This document shows, one piece after another, positions 1 to 8,889 of a DNA stretch of 64,000 nucleotides. This DNA comes from Halorubrum sp. BV1 (GTDB lineage: Archaea > Halobacteriota > Halobacteria > Halobacteriales > Haloferacaceae): positions 124,001-188,000 of the forward strand of contig NZ_KN050825.1 in NCBI RefSeq assembly GCF_000746205.1. Direction: 5' to 3'. How positions within the stretch are numbered: position 1 is the stretch's first letter; the number at the start of each line of letters is the position of its first letter. Position numbers and translations under genes: made by a program. The notes under the pieces are model-generated. The model saw only the letters and a program-made list of their open reading frames with translations. It was not told the origin of the DNA and made no database searches.

Positions 1-1
1 G

Positions 2-331
2 ACTGAACTCGCGGACAAGGCCCAGGAGCATCACAACCAGATGATCGAGGCCTACCGCGAGGCCGACGACATCCGCGACGAGGCCGACGAGATGCACGAG
101 CTGTTCGTGGAGGCACAGGAGGCGGCCGACCAGCACCACGAGGACTTCGTGCGCGTCCAGAAGCGTCTGCGCGAACTCGACAAAGAGGAGGAGCGCGAGC
201 GCAAGGACGAACGCGCCGAGAAGCGCGAAGAGGAGAAAGAGGAGGCCGAGGAGATCTATCAGAAGTTCAAGGAGGGCGAGACGCTCGACACCGAGGACCT
301 GATGAAGCTCCAGAAGACCGGCCTGCTGTAG
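2..331 (+). CDS. Coiled-coil protein, 3' part (COG1340-like)
   Basis: The frame is already open at the window edge, so the start codon lies outside; about 109 codons are visible. The product is almost wholly charged (Glu, Lys, Arg, Asp) with heptad-like spacing that predicts one long coiled coil, and it ends LMKLQKTGLL. This resembles the archaeal coiled-coil family around COG1340, which is sometimes mislabelled phosphoserine phosphatase; no HAD motif is visible in this part. No enzymatic role can be read from the sequence. It is followed by a T-rich run and then by a convergent permease gene, so it is the last gene of its transcript. Confidence 0.8.
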   Translation, partial: TELADKAQEHHNQMIEAYREADDIRDEADEMHELFVEAQEAADQHHEDFVRVQKRLRELDKEEERERKDERAEKREEEKEEAEEIYQKFKEGETLDTEDLMKLQKTGLL

Positions 332-353
332 GTCGGCCGCGACGCTTCTGCGG

Positions 354-360
354 TCTTTTT
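354..360 (+). terminator. T-rich terminator after coiled-coil gene
   Basis: A TCTTTTT run lies 22 bases after the stop codon at 331. Archaeal RNA polymerase terminates on such U tracts, and the next gene is convergent. Inferred from sequence only. Confidence 0.4.
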
Positions 361-513
361 GCAGGTGCGGGCGCTTGTTCGGTGAGCGGCCGCGTTCAGA
401 CGCGTGGAGTCCGCGGTGTCGGTGGAGTGGTCACGGCGTGAGGACCGTCGCAGTCGCCGATCGAGCGATTAGTCAGTGGTGACGAAAGCGGTCGGGAGCC
501 GGTCACGGCTCTA

Positions 514-2043
514 TCAGTCGCTGCGGGTCGTCTCCTCCTCGGCGACGAAGCGGTCGTACGCGGACGTGAACTCCTCGTCTTCTTCGGCTGCGTCCTCCCA
601 CGCGGTGAGGCCGCGTTCCGCGGCCGTCCCGGCGATGGAGTTGTCGAGTGCGAACGCGACAATCCCGCCGACGGCCATACCCGTCGACCCGATGACGTAG
701 ACGGTGTTCGCGACGACGTCGGCACCGAGGAGGGGACCGAGCAGAGCGGTTTCTGCCAGTCCCTGTTGGAACGCGCCGGCACCGCCGACGCTCCGCAGGT
801 ACTCCGGGATGGCCAGTCCCGAGAAGAGCGCGATCCCGATGACGAAGATGTTTCGCGACGAGTCGAGATCGACGTACTTGAGATTCGAGAGCCCGACGCC
901 GACGATCTGTGCGAACATCGCGATGTAGAGGCCGCCGATGATCGGCCCCGGAATGGTCGCGACGAGTTGACCGAAGTAGCCGACGAAGCCGACGAGGATC
1001 ATGAGCGCGGCACCGATCTGGACGACGTAGCGCGAGGCCACGCCGGTGAGGCCGATGGCACCGATGTTCTCTGAGTACGAGGTCGACCCACCGGTGCCCA
1101 TGAGTCCGGAAAAGACGTTCATGACGCCCTCCATGCCGATACCGTGAGTCATTCGTTCGCTGCTCGGAGCGCCCATGCCGGAGAGGCGAGCGACGGCGTG
1201 GTAATCGCCGATCGACTCGACTATCGAGGCGGCGATGCCGGCGAGCATGCCGATGACGAAGGCGGGCGTGACGCTCGGCATCCCCCACTGGAGCGGGTAG
1301 ATCGGGTGGACCGGGTCGGCCGCGGCGACGCTCGCCAAGTCGACGTACCCGGGCGCGTCCGGTCCGATGACGCCGGAGACGGACAGCGCGGCGGCGAGTA
1401 TCCACGCGACGACGATACCGAGGAGAACCGGGAACAGCTGGAACACCTTCGATTTTGCCCCGAGGTACTGTGAGAACAGGACGATCGCGACCAGCGTGAG
1501 ACCGACGAGCCACCAGTTCTGCGTGGCCGTCGTGATGTCGGGTGAGTTGAAAAGCGACAGACCGATCAGGACGATGACCGGGACGATGACGACCGGGGAG
1601 AGGAACCGCCGTAACCGTCCCACGAGCCCGAGGTATCCGATCGCCACCTCGGCGAACGCGGCGACGATGATTGCGCCTTGGAGCTGGAGCAGCGCCGCCC
1701 GCCACGCGACGATACCTTCCGGGGGATTCGCGGTCACGACGCCGATGACGGCCAGCGCGGGCGCGAGCATCGAGAACGGTGCCCCCTGTACGATCGGGTA
1801 GCGGTTGCCGAGCGTCGTCTGCGCGAGGGTCGCGATGCCGGAGACGACGAAGAACGTACCGACGAAGCGCGGGATGACCGCGTCCGGCATCCCCATCGCG
1901 CCGGCGAGGATGAGGGGGACGGCGATGTTCGCGCCCACCATCGTGAGGTAATGCTGGGCACCCAACAGGAGCGATTTCCCGAGCGGCGGTTTGTCCTCGA
2001 TCCCGTACTGTACGAACGTGTTCTCGTCCTCGTTCCCTGCCAT
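514..2043 (-). CDS. NCS2 family nucleobase (uracil/xanthine) permease
   Basis: A 509-residue polytopic membrane protein expected to import uracil, xanthine or a related base with a cation. Near the N-terminus it has the NCS2 hallmark QHYLTMVGANIAVPLI, and in the second half the family motif SENIGAIGLTGVASR, with about 12-14 hydrophobic segments between. I chose the ATG at 2043 (MAGNEDENTF) over an in-frame ATG 13 codons upstream because a CTTTTGTA box lies about 30 bases before it and the conserved region begins right after it. Length is normal for the family. It is divergent from the S49 protease gene. Substrate specificity cannot be read from the sequence, so no symbol is given. Confidence 0.88.
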   Translation of the reverse strand: MAGNEDENTFVQYGIEDKPPLGKSLLLGAQHYLTMVGANIAVPLILAGAMGMPDAVIPRFVGTFFVVSGIATLAQTTLGNRYPIVQGAPFSMLAPALAVIGVVTANPPEGIVAWRAALLQLQGAIIVAAFAEVAIGYLGLVGRLRRFLSPVVIVPVIVLIGLSLFNSPDITTATQNWWLVGLTLVAIVLFSQYLGAKSKVFQLFPVLLGIVVAWILAAALSVSGVIGPDAPGYVDLASVAAADPVHPIYPLQWGMPSVTPAFVIGMLAGIAASIVESIGDYHAVARLSGMGAPSSERMTHGIGMEGVMNVFSGLMGTGGSTSYSENIGAIGLTGVASRYVVQIGAALMILVGFVGYFGQLVATIPGPIIGGLYIAMFAQIVGVGLSNLKYVDLDSSRNIFVIGIALFSGLAIPEYLRSVGGAGAFQQGLAETALLGPLLGADVVANTVYVIGSTGMAVGGIVAFALDNSIAGTAAERGLTAWEDAAEEDEEFTSAYDRFVAEEETTRSD

Positions 2044-2230
2044 CGTTGTGGCGTCAATCGCCGCAGGGCTACAAAAGTTCAATCGTTGCCGCGTGACGGT
2101 GGACGGGTTTCGACAGAAACCGGAGCCGGATCGAACGCGCGGCCGAGTGGCGAAGACGGTCGTCCGTCTCGGCGCGCGGGCGGCAGGATCCGGGCGAGCA
2201 CTCGGCGCGTCGAGAGCGTTCTCGTCGACA

Positions 2231-2240
2231 GTATATATAC
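2231..2240 (+). promoter_or_regulatory. TATA box of S49 protease gene
   Basis: GTATATATAC is centred about 27 bases before the ATG at 2263, the spacing of a haloarchaeal box A driving a leaderless mRNA. It fixes the start of the downstream gene and argues against long upstream extensions. Confidence 0.75.
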
Positions 2241-2262
2241 GGCCGCACGTCTAACCGAAGGC

Positions 2263-3198
2263 ATGGAACGCGATCCTCGCTCGAACGGGACGGATCTCCT
2301 CGCGGCCGCCGCGGTCGGCGCGACGGCGGCGGTGGCCGGCACGCGTGTCGTCGCGCGGCTCACCCGAGGACGGTTCGGCGACGCGGCGGAGTACAACGTC
2401 GCAAAGGTGTCCGTGTCCGGACCTATCACCCGGGACACCGGGCGACCCTCGCCGCTGTCGAGGCCGGGCGGAGCGACCGCAGACGACATCGTCGAACAGA
2501 TCGAGGCGGCCGACGACGACGAGAACGTGGAAGCGCTCCTCGTCGAACTCAACACGCCCGGCGGGGAGGTGCTTCCGAGCGACGACATCAGGCGCGCCGC
2601 GGCGGCGTTCGACGGGCCGACGGTGGCGTACGCGACCGATCTCTGTGCGTCCGGTGGGTACTGGATCGCGAGCGGCTGCGACGAGCTGTGGGCGCGCGAC
2701 GCGAGCCTCGTCGGATCGATCGGCGTGGTCGGCTCGCGGCCGAACGCGGCGGGGTTGGCCGACAAGCTCGGCATCTCCTACGAGCAGTTCACCGCCGGGG
2801 AGTACAAGGACGCCGGCGTTCCGCTCCGAGAGATCGAAGACGACGAGCGCGAGTACTTACAGGGGATCATCGACGGCTACTACGAGCAGTTCGTCGAGAC
2901 GGTGAGCGAGGGCCGAGACATGGATCCGGAAGACGTCCGCGAGACCGAAGCGCGCGTCTACCTCGGCAGCGACGCCGCAGATATCGGTCTCGTCGACGAG
3001 TTGGGCACCGAAGACGACGTGGAATCGCGGGTCGAGTCGCTGATCGGTTCAGAACCCGAGATACGCGAGTTCGAGCCCGAACGAGGGATCGCAGAGCGGC
3101 TCGGGTTGGGCGCAGAGCGGGTCGCGTTCGCCGCCGGCAACGGGGTCGCAAGCGTGTTCACCGACGGTGGCGGCGACGTCGACGTCGAGTTGCGGTGA
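2263..3198 (+). CDS. S49 family (SppA-like) membrane serine protease
   Basis: A 311-residue signal-peptide-peptidase A-like protease, expected to degrade cleaved signal peptides or other membrane peptides. A hydrophobic stretch at residues 11-30 is a probable membrane anchor. The ClpP-fold core carries the nucleophile Ser130 (DLCASGGYW) and the general-base Lys182 (AGEYKD); the 52-residue spacing equals that of Bacillus SppA (Ser147/Lys199). The short ASLVGSIGVVGS segment between them is also typical. The open frame continues far upstream, but that part overlaps the divergent permease; the TATA box at 2231-2240 points to the ATG at 2263. A DUF373 gene follows on the same strand with its own promoter. 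Confidence 0.9.
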   Translation: MERDPRSNGTDLLAAAAVGATAAVAGTRVVARLTRGRFGDAAEYNVAKVSVSGPITRDTGRPSPLSRPGGATADDIVEQIEAADDDENVEALLVELNTPGGEVLPSDDIRRAAAAFDGPTVAYATDLCASGGYWIASGCDELWARDASLVGSIGVVGSRPNAAGLADKLGISYEQFTAGEYKDAGVPLREIEDDEREYLQGIIDGYYEQFVETVSEGRDMDPEDVRETEARVYLGSDAADIGLVDELGTEDDVESRVESLIGSEPEIREFEPERGIAERLGLGAERVAFAAGNGVASVFTDGGGDVDVELR

Positions 3199-3245
3199 CG
3201 GCTCTTCGGCGGGTGTGAATTTTTCACAGTCGGGCGACGGGGAGC

Positions 3246-3253
3246 TTTTTATT
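3246..3253 (+). promoter_or_regulatory. TATA box of DUF373 gene
   Basis: TTTTTATT is centred about 26 bases before the GTG start at 3276, so the transcript is probably leaderless. A nearly identical box (CTTTTTATTCG) precedes the pilin-like gene at 43263. Confidence 0.65.
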
Positions 3254-3275
3254 CGGGCAGATAGAGTATCGAGAC

Positions 3276-4400
3276 GTGACGACGCTGGTCATCTGTATCG
3301 ATCGCTCGGGGGCGATCGGCCGGGCCACGAACGTCCCCATGCCCGTGGCCGGCTGGGAGGCCGTCCGGTCGCTCGTCACGGACGCCGGGCTCAGCGACCC
3401 GGAAGACGCCAGCGTCAACTGCCTCCTCGAATCACTGCGGGTCGCTCGCGACCTCCGCGACGAGCGTGAGGAGTCGGTCGTCGCGGTCGTCTCCGCCGAG
3501 AGCGACAGCGCGGTCGGCGCGGACCGCTCTCTCGCCGCGCAGCTCGACGACCTCGTGGACCGGTACGATCCTCGCGCGGCGATCGTCGTTGTCGACTCGG
3601 CGGAAGACGAGCGCGTGCTTCCGATAGTCGAGTCCCGGATGCCCGTCGACTCCGTCGATCGCGTCGTCGTCCGGCAGGCCCGCGACATCGAGTCGACGTA
3701 CTACCTGCTCAAACAGTTCCTCGCCGACGAACAGCTCCGGTCGACGGTACTCGTCCCCTTCGGCGTCGCGCTGCTCCTGTTGCCGGCGCTTTTCTACTGG
3801 TTCTCTGCCGGTGCCGCGGTCGCGGGCGTCGCCGGGCTGCTCGGTGCCGCGCTCCTGTACAAGGGCCTCGCAATAGACAGGGTCGTCGCCGGCGCGCCGG
3901 AGCGGATCCGCGAGGCGCTGTACGCCGGCCAGGTGTCGGTCGTGACGTACGTCGTCGCGGCCGGTCTCGCGCTCGTCGGTGGCTTTTTTGGCGTGCTCTC
4001 GGCGTCGGATCTCGGACCGGCGGAGCCCACGATCGTGCAGGCGGTGGAGTTCGCGTTCGCCGCGGTTCCGTGGGTCGCTGTCGCGGGCGTGACGGCGGCG
4101 GTCGGCCGACTGCTCGACGAACTGATCCGCGACGAGGGGATCCGCACGCAGTACCTCAACCTCCCGTTCGTCATCGTCGCGGTCGGGCTGGTCGTCCGCG
4201 GCTTCGCCGGGTACTTCCTCGCACAGGAGGCGATTCTCGACCCCTTCGAGACGGCGTGGTTCGTCGTGACGCCGGTCCAGCGGCTCGCCGCGTTCATCGT
4301 CGGCGGGATCGTCGTCTCGCTCGTCGGCGTCAAGGTCGCGAGCGACGTGGGAACGGAGACGCTCGAAGAGGTCATCGACGCCGACCGGGACGGGAAGTGA
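3276..4400 (+). CDS. DUF373 family membrane protein
   Basis: A 374-residue conserved archaeal protein. The N-terminal half (about residues 1-145) is a soluble alpha/beta domain starting TTLVICIDRSGAIGR and containing the DUF373-type segment around SAESDSAVGADRS; the C-terminal half has about six hydrophobic membrane segments, beginning STVLVPFGVALLLLPALFYW. The start is GTG, supported by the TATA box 26 bases upstream. The family is widespread in Archaea and its function is unknown; I can assign no reaction. It sits alone between the S49 protease and aroE, separated from the latter by a short repeat cluster. Confidence 0.85.
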   Translation: MTTLVICIDRSGAIGRATNVPMPVAGWEAVRSLVTDAGLSDPEDASVNCLLESLRVARDLRDEREESVVAVVSAESDSAVGADRSLAAQLDDLVDRYDPRAAIVVVDSAEDERVLPIVESRMPVDSVDRVVVRQARDIESTYYLLKQFLADEQLRSTVLVPFGVALLLLPALFYWFSAGAAVAGVAGLLGAALLYKGLAIDRVVAGAPERIREALYAGQVSVVTYVVAAGLALVGGFFGVLSASDLGPAEPTIVQAVEFAFAAVPWVAVAGVTAAVGRLLDELIRDEGIRTQYLNLPFVIVAVGLVVRGFAGYFLAQEAILDPFETAWFVVTPVQRLAAFIVGGIVVSLVGVKVASDVGTETLEEVIDADRDGK

Positions 4401-4414
4401 TCGCGGCTCTCGAC

Positions 4415-4519
4415 GATCGCGTGCGCTCGGTGACCGCACATCTCGGCGATCGCTCGCGCTCGTCCACCACGCCCCTCAGCGATCGCTCGCGCTCGGTGAC
4501 CGACCGCCCTCGGTGACCG
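4415..4519 (+). repeat. Degenerate 22-bp direct repeats between DUF373 and aroE
   Basis: Three related units start GATCGC at 4415-4436, 4448-4462 (truncated) and 4481-4502, with a fourth fragment CTCGGTGACCG at 4509-4519. The full unit is GATCGCTCGCGCTCGGTGAC plus CG. They fill most of the gap between the two genes; no coding sense is apparent. Confidence 0.6.
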
Positions 4520-4554
4520 CGCCCCTTTTGTCGCTCGCCGTCGCGTGAACGCGC

Positions 4555-5379
4555 ATGGACGTATACGGACTGATCGGGAACCCGGTCGGCCACTCGCTTT
4601 CGCCGCCCCTTCACGAGGCGGGCTACGAGGCGCTCGATATCGATGCGCGCTACGTGACGTTCGAGCCGGATGCCGACGCCGCCGCGGCGGCGATCGCGGG
4701 CGCGGCCGACCTCGGGGTCGCCGGACTCAACGTGACCATCCCGTTCAAGCGCGACGTCGCGGACGCGGTCGATGCGGACCCGCTCGCAGAGCGGATCGGC
4801 GCGGTCAACACGGTCGATTTTTCTCCGGTGAGCAAGGGTGACGCCGACCGCCCCCGCGGATACAACACCGACGCGGCGGGCGTAACGCGTGCGTTCGCGC
4901 ATCACGGCGTCTCGCTCGACGGGGCGTCCGCGGTCGTCGTGGGGGCCGGCGGGGCGGGGCGGGCCGCGGCGTTCGCGCTGGCCGACGCCGGCGCGGCCGT
5001 ACACGTCGCGAACCGAACGCCAGAGCGCGCGTCGTCGCTCGCGGCGGCGGTCGGCGGCGCGAGCGGTGGGGGTCTCGACGATCTCGGCGAGCGGGTCGCG
5101 GCGGCGGACGTGCTCGTCAACGCGACGAGCGTCGGGATGGAGTCGCCGGACGAGACGCCGGTGCCCGCGGAGTTCCTCCACGGCGATCTGGCCGTCCTCG
5201 ACGCGGTGTACGCGCCGATCGAAACGCGGCTGCTCCGGGAGGCGGCCGCGGCGGGCGCGACGGCGATCGACGGCGCGTGGATGCTGTTGTTTCAGGGAGT
5301 CGAGGCGTTCGAGCTATGGACCGGCGCGGACGCGCCGGTCGAGGCGATGAACGCGGCGCTGCGGGCGGAGCTGGAGTGA
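4555..5379 (+). CDS. aroE: Shikimate dehydrogenase
   Basis: This 274-residue enzyme reduces 3-dehydroshikimate to shikimate with NADPH in chorismate synthesis. The N-terminal substrate domain has [14 protein letters not shown] and the catalytic Lys in [10 protein letters not shown], followed by GAVNTV and the YNTDAAG motif with its conserved Asp. The Rossmann nucleotide loop is [15 protein letters not shown] with NRTPER after it, favouring NADP. The C-terminal [18 protein letters not shown] is also typical. ATG at 4555 is preceded at about 28 bases by a CTTTTG box. Chorismate is the substrate of the pabB gene 2 kb downstream, but the two are not in one operon. Confidence 0.95.
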   Translation: MDVYGLIGNPVGHSLSPPLHEAGYEALDIDARYVTFEPDADAAAAAIAGAADLGVAGLNVTIPFKRDVADAVDADPLAERIGAVNTVDFSPVSKGDADRPRGYNTDAAGVTRAFAHHGVSLDGASAVVVGAGGAGRAAAFALADAGAAVHVANRTPERASSLAAAVGGASGGGLDDLGERVAAADVLVNATSVGMESPDETPVPAEFLHGDLAVLDAVYAPIETRLLREAAAAGATAIDGAWMLLFQGVEAFELWTGADAPVEAMNAALRAELE

Positions 5380-5423
5380 GCGGGGGGTTCGGCTCGGCGA
5401 ACCGGTGAGGCATCCGACCGCGA

Positions 5424-5888
5424 CTAGGCGAACCCGGGCGTCGCCAGCAGGCCGGCGACAACGAGGAGGACGACGGAGAGCCCGGCGGCACCGTAGAAGA
5501 ACGGCTTCGCGTCGCGGGCGGGCTCGCGGAGCTTGCCGGCGTCGACGCCGGAGAGCAGTTTCCCGCTCGCGACTTCAACGAGGCCAGTGATCACGAACCA
5601 GAGCGCGAGCATCGTCAACACGAGGTGACCCCGACCGCTCCCCGTGAGCGACTCGACCGTGTACAGCGTGCCGGCCATGTGGCCGCCTGTGGCGAGGAAC
5701 GCCAGCGCGCCGATCCGGGTGATCCACCTGAGGCGGCCGACGATGCGCGAGAGGGCGTCGCCGGCGACGTCGCCGCGGAGCGCCGACGGGAGCACAGCGA
5801 TCGACACGAACAGCACGCTGCCGGTCCACAGAACCGCGAAGCCGACGTGGACCGACCACATAACGGGATTGAGCGCGTCCATATCCAT
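5424..5888 (-). CDS. CopD-like four-helix membrane protein
   Basis: A 154-residue protein with four hydrophobic segments and conserved His in the first (WSVHVGFAVLWTGSVLF) and second (ATGGHMAGTLY) helices, as in the CopD/DUF420-type copper-resistance membrane family common in haloarchaea. The real role is uncertain; heme or copper binding by the conserved His is a guess. Two ATGs (5888 and 5882) lie 23 and 29 bases from a strong TATA box at 5906-5915; either could be used, giving 154 or 152 residues. It is convergent with aroE and divergent from the HhH protein gene. Confidence 0.7.
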   Translation of the reverse strand: MDMDALNPVMWSVHVGFAVLWTGSVLFVSIAVLPSALRGDVAGDALSRIVGRLRWITRIGALAFLATGGHMAGTLYTVESLTGSGRGHLVLTMLALWFVITGLVEVASGKLLSGVDAGKLREPARDAKPFFYGAAGLSVVLLVVAGLLATPGFA

Positions 5889-5905
5889 GGAACGCGCCGG
5901 GGACA

Positions 5906-5915
5906 CTTATATACC
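5906..5915 (-). promoter_or_regulatory. TATA box of CopD-like gene
   Basis: On the minus strand this reads GGTATATAAG. It lies 23-29 bases before the two possible ATGs and excludes the further upstream in-frame ATG. Confidence 0.7.
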
Positions 5916-5995
5916 GGCGGGACCGACTCGCGGGGCGGTGCTCGGCGCTCCCGCGTCGAGTGCTTTTAACTGTACCACGGTCGTATCACCGGTCG

Positions 5996-6481
5996 ATGGC
6001 CCTACTCCAGAAGATCAAAGAGGCGCTCGGGTTCGGGAGCGCCCCCGCCGAACGCGACGAGGCGGACACCGAAGTGACGGTCGAACACGAGCCGGACGAC
6101 GCGGACGCGGAGCCGCCGGGTTCCGGTTCGAGCGACGGTTCGGACGGCGGGGGACAGCCGGTTGCGGCCGAGACGGACGCCGCCGCCTCGACCGGGGCGC
6201 TGGTCGACGAGGACGGCTCGGCCGCCGAGACCGAGGAGGCCGCGGAGCCGGCGGAGGCCGCGGAGGGAGCAGACGAGGAGGCGGCGGTCGACGACGACGA
6301 CGTCGGTCCCGGCGTCGAGAACATCACCGGGATCGGCCCGGCGTACGCCGAGCGACTGGCCGGAATCGGCATCGAGACGATCGACCAGCTCGCGGCCGCG
6401 GACGCCGCCGACGTCGCCGAGCGAACGAGCGTCGGCGAAACGCGCGCCGCGACGTGGATCGAGCGGGCAAACGAGTTCTGA
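5996..6481 (+). CDS. Helix-hairpin-helix domain protein with acidic linker
   Basis: A 161-residue protein with a short N-terminal amphipathic segment ([15 protein letters not shown]), a long disordered acidic Ala/Glu/Asp-rich linker (about residues 18-103), and a C-terminal helix-hairpin-helix domain starting [19 protein letters not shown] and ending TWIERANEF. The C-terminal domain has the two GIG hairpins typical of non-sequence-specific DNA binding (as in RuvA, RadA N-domains and ribosomal-type HhH modules). The start at 5996 is favoured by a TTTTAA box at 5964-5969. Function is unknown; DNA binding is inferred. Confidence 0.8.
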   Translation: MALLQKIKEALGFGSAPAERDEADTEVTVEHEPDDADAEPPGSGSSDGSDGGGQPVAAETDAAASTGALVDEDGSAAETEEAAEPAEAAEGADEEAAVDDDDVGPGVENITGIGPAYAERLAGIGIETIDQLAAADAADVAERTSVGETRAATWIERANEF

Positions 6482-6581
6482 CCGGGGGCTCTCGGTGCGT
6501 CCGTCGCGGTCGGATCTCGTTCGAATCGGTATCGACTGGCGGGACCACAACTGTTTCCTCCGCGCCACCGAACCGTCTCTC

Positions 6582-8213
6582 ATGCAGCGATCGGTACGCA
6601 CCGACCGGGATCGATTCCGCGCAGTCGCGGCCGCAGCGCCGGCCGGTGCTCGGGTGCCGGTCGAGTGCCGTGTGACCGTCGCGGACCCGTTCGCCGCGTA
6701 CCGGCGCGCGCGCGACGGCCCTGGCGGCTTCTTTTATGAAACCACGGGCGGGCAGTCGGGATGGGGATACTTCGGTGTCGACCCGGTCGAGCGGCTCACC
6801 GTCTCCGCCGACGCGGCCGTCGCGGGCGAGTCCACGACCGGGGACTACCGCCGGCCGTCGCCGACGCTCGCCGCCCTGGAGGGTCTCGCCGAGGGCGAGA
6901 CGCTCGCTCGCGGGGACTGCGAGGTCCCGTACCCCTGCGGCGCGTTCGGCTGGCTCTCGTACGACGTCGCGCGCGAGCTGGAATCGTTCCCGGCGTCGCC
7001 GCCCGAGGGTCCCGGTGCGATCGACGACCGAGGCCTCCCGCGGCTACAGGTGGGCGTCTTCGACCGCGTGGCGGCGTGGGAGTGTCCGACTGGCGGCGAA
7101 CCGAGCGTCACGCTCCGCGTGACCGCGTGTCCGCGGGTGCCCGTCGGCCTCGATGACACCGAGATCGACAGAGACGCGCTCGACGGACTGTTCGACGCGG
7201 CGGCGGCTCGGGCGGACGACCTGATAGACCGGATCGAGTCCGGCGATCCGGCGGTCGGGCCGGCACCCGCCTCGGACGCGGCGACGGCGACGTTCGAGAG
7301 CGACGTCGGTCGTGGAGGATACGCAGAGGCGGTCCAGCGGGTGAAGGCGGCGATCCGCGAGGGTGACACGTTTCAGGCCAACGTCTCACAGCGGCTCCGC
7401 GCGCCGGCGGCGGTCCACCCGGTCGACGCCTACGACGCCCTGCGGCGGGTGAACCCGGCCCCATACTCGGGGGTGATCGAGTTCTCCGGCGTCGAGCGCG
7501 GCGACGCGCGGCGCGGCGTCGACCTCGTGAGCGCGAGCCCGGAGCTGCTCTTGGAGCGCGTCCCGGACGACGAGACCGCCGATCCGGAGGGGGGCACCCG
7601 CCTGCGTACGGAACCCATCGCGGGGACTCGTCCCCGGGGCGAGACACGAGAAGAGGACGCGGCGTTGGAGACGGCACTGACGACCGACGCCAAAGAACGC
7701 GCCGAACACGCCATGCTGGTCGATCTCGAACGCAACGACCTCGGCAAAGTCTCCCGGTTCGGGACGGTCGACGTGACCGAGTACCGCCGCGTCGACCGCT
7801 ACAGCGAGGTGATGCACCTCGTGAGCCTGATCGAGGGCGAGGCGCGGTCGGACGTGGGGCTCGCAGACGCTATCGCGGCGTGTTTCCCCGGCGGGACGAT
7901 CACCGGAGCACCGAAGCCGAAGACGATGCGTATCATCGACGAATTGGAGGCGACCCGACGCGGCCCCTACACGGGGTCGATGCTCGCGGTGGGGTTCGAC
8001 GGCCGCGCCACGCTGAACATCGTGATACGGACGCTGGTCCGGCACGCAGACGAGTACCACCTGCGGGTCGGCGCGGGGATCGTCCACGACTCCGAGCCGG
8101 ACGCCGAGTACGACGAGACGCTCGCGAAGGCCCGGGCGCTCGTGAGCGCCACGGACGAGGCGCTCGCGGCCGGCGGGATGGCGATCGGCCGGCCGGAGGT
8201 GACGGATGACTGA
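6582..8213 (+). CDS. pabB: Aminodeoxychorismate synthase component I (TrpE/PabB family)
   Basis: A 543-residue chorismate-binding enzyme that, with PabA, would make 4-amino-4-deoxychorismate for p-aminobenzoate and C1-carrier synthesis. The chorismate-binding half includes [24 protein letters not shown], the [11 protein letters not shown] motif, [12 protein letters not shown] and the C-terminal [11 protein letters not shown] and [10 protein letters not shown]. The call PabB rather than TrpE rests on context: pabA overlaps its end and a class IV aminotransferase (pabC) follows. However, the PIAGT motif has Ala where Escherichia PabB has a Lys that binds chorismate, as in anthranilate synthase, so a second TrpE remains possible. 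ATG at 6582 fits the conserved start. Confidence 0.82.
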   Translation: MQRSVRTDRDRFRAVAAAAPAGARVPVECRVTVADPFAAYRRARDGPGGFFYETTGGQSGWGYFGVDPVERLTVSADAAVAGESTTGDYRRPSPTLAALEGLAEGETLARGDCEVPYPCGAFGWLSYDVARELESFPASPPEGPGAIDDRGLPRLQVGVFDRVAAWECPTGGEPSVTLRVTACPRVPVGLDDTEIDRDALDGLFDAAAARADDLIDRIESGDPAVGPAPASDAATATFESDVGRGGYAEAVQRVKAAIREGDTFQANVSQRLRAPAAVHPVDAYDALRRVNPAPYSGVIEFSGVERGDARRGVDLVSASPELLLERVPDDETADPEGGTRLRTEPIAGTRPRGETREEDAALETALTTDAKERAEHAMLVDLERNDLGKVSRFGTVDVTEYRRVDRYSEVMHLVSLIEGEARSDVGLADAIAACFPGGTITGAPKPKTMRIIDELEATRRGPYTGSMLAVGFDGRATLNIVIRTLVRHADEYHLRVGAGIVHDSEPDAEYDETLAKARALVSATDEALAAGGMAIGRPEVTDD

Positions 8214-8889
8214 CGCGCGCCGCGGAGAGAGCTCCACCGCAGATGGCCGACAAACCGGTAGAGACTCGCCGGCCGGTGGCGGCTGGCGGGCCGGCAAAGG
8301 CGACCTCGACGCGCGCATCCTCGTCATCGACAACTACGACTCGTTCGCGTACAACCTCGTCCAGTACGTGGGCGAGGTCGCCGGCGCGGTGACGGTGCGA
8401 CGGAACGACGCGGTCGATCTCGCTGGGATCCGCGAGATCGACCCGGACGGCGTCGTCGTCTCACCCGGACCGGGGACGCCCGCCGACGCCGGCGTCTCCA
8501 CCGCCGTCTTTGCCCTCGATCGCCCCGTCTTCGGCGTCTGTCTGGGCCACCAGGCGATGTGTGCCAACCGCGGCAGCCGGGTCACTCATGCCCCGGAGGT
8601 CGTCCACGGGAAACCGTCGACAATCACCCACGACGGCGCGGGTGTGTTCGCCGGGCTCCCCGACCGCCTGCGAGTCGGCCGGTACCACTCGCTTTGTGTC
8701 ACGCGCGAGGATCTCCCCGACGAGCTTGTCGAGACCGCACGCACCGAGGACGAGCGGTCGGTCGTGATGGGCGTCCGCCATCGAGAGAAGCCGCACGTCG
8801 GCGTGCAGTTCCACCCCGAGAGCATCCTGACGCCGCGCGGCGAGGCGATGGTTCGGAACTTCGCGGAGGTGTGTGCGGACCGTGCCTGA
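8206..8889 (+). CDS. pabA: Aminodeoxychorismate synthase glutamine amidotransferase subunit
   Basis: A 227-residue class I glutamine amidotransferase that supplies ammonia from glutamine to PabB. The catalytic triad is visible: Cys in [10 protein letters not shown], and His and Glu in [11 protein letters not shown]; the oxyanion motif is in VVSPGPGTP. About 30 extra residues ([10 protein letters not shown]...) precede the conserved [17 protein letters not shown]; an alternative internal start is not obvious. The ATG overlaps the end of pabB by 8 bases, which implies translational coupling. TrpG and PabA cannot be told apart by motif; the operon decides. Confidence 0.87.
   Translation: MTDARRGESSTADGRQTGRDSPAGGGWRAGKGDLDARILVIDNYDSFAYNLVQYVGEVAGAVTVRRNDAVDLAGIREIDPDGVVVSPGPGTPADAGVSTAVFALDRPVFGVCLGHQAMCANRGSRVTHAPEVVHGKPSTITHDGAGVFAGLPDRLRVGRYHSLCVTREDLPDELVETARTEDERSVVMGVRHREKPHVGVQFHPESILTPRGEAMVRNFAEVCADRA
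8865..8870 (+). promoter_or_regulatory. Shine-Dalgarno that sets the pabC start
   Basis: GGAGGT lies 11 bases before the GTG at 8882 but only 2 bases before an alternative in-frame GTG at 8873, so it favours 8882 as the pabC start inside this operon. Confidence 0.55.

Noticed and set aside
503..1705. Long minus-strand frame, 400 codons, Arg-rich
   Set aside because: It is out of frame with the NCS2 permease on the same DNA; composition (Arg, Pro, His) is that of a G/C-rich shadow frame.
1678..2262. N-terminal extension of the S49 protease frame
   Set aside because: It overlaps the divergent permease and its promoter; a TATA box points to the ATG at 2263.
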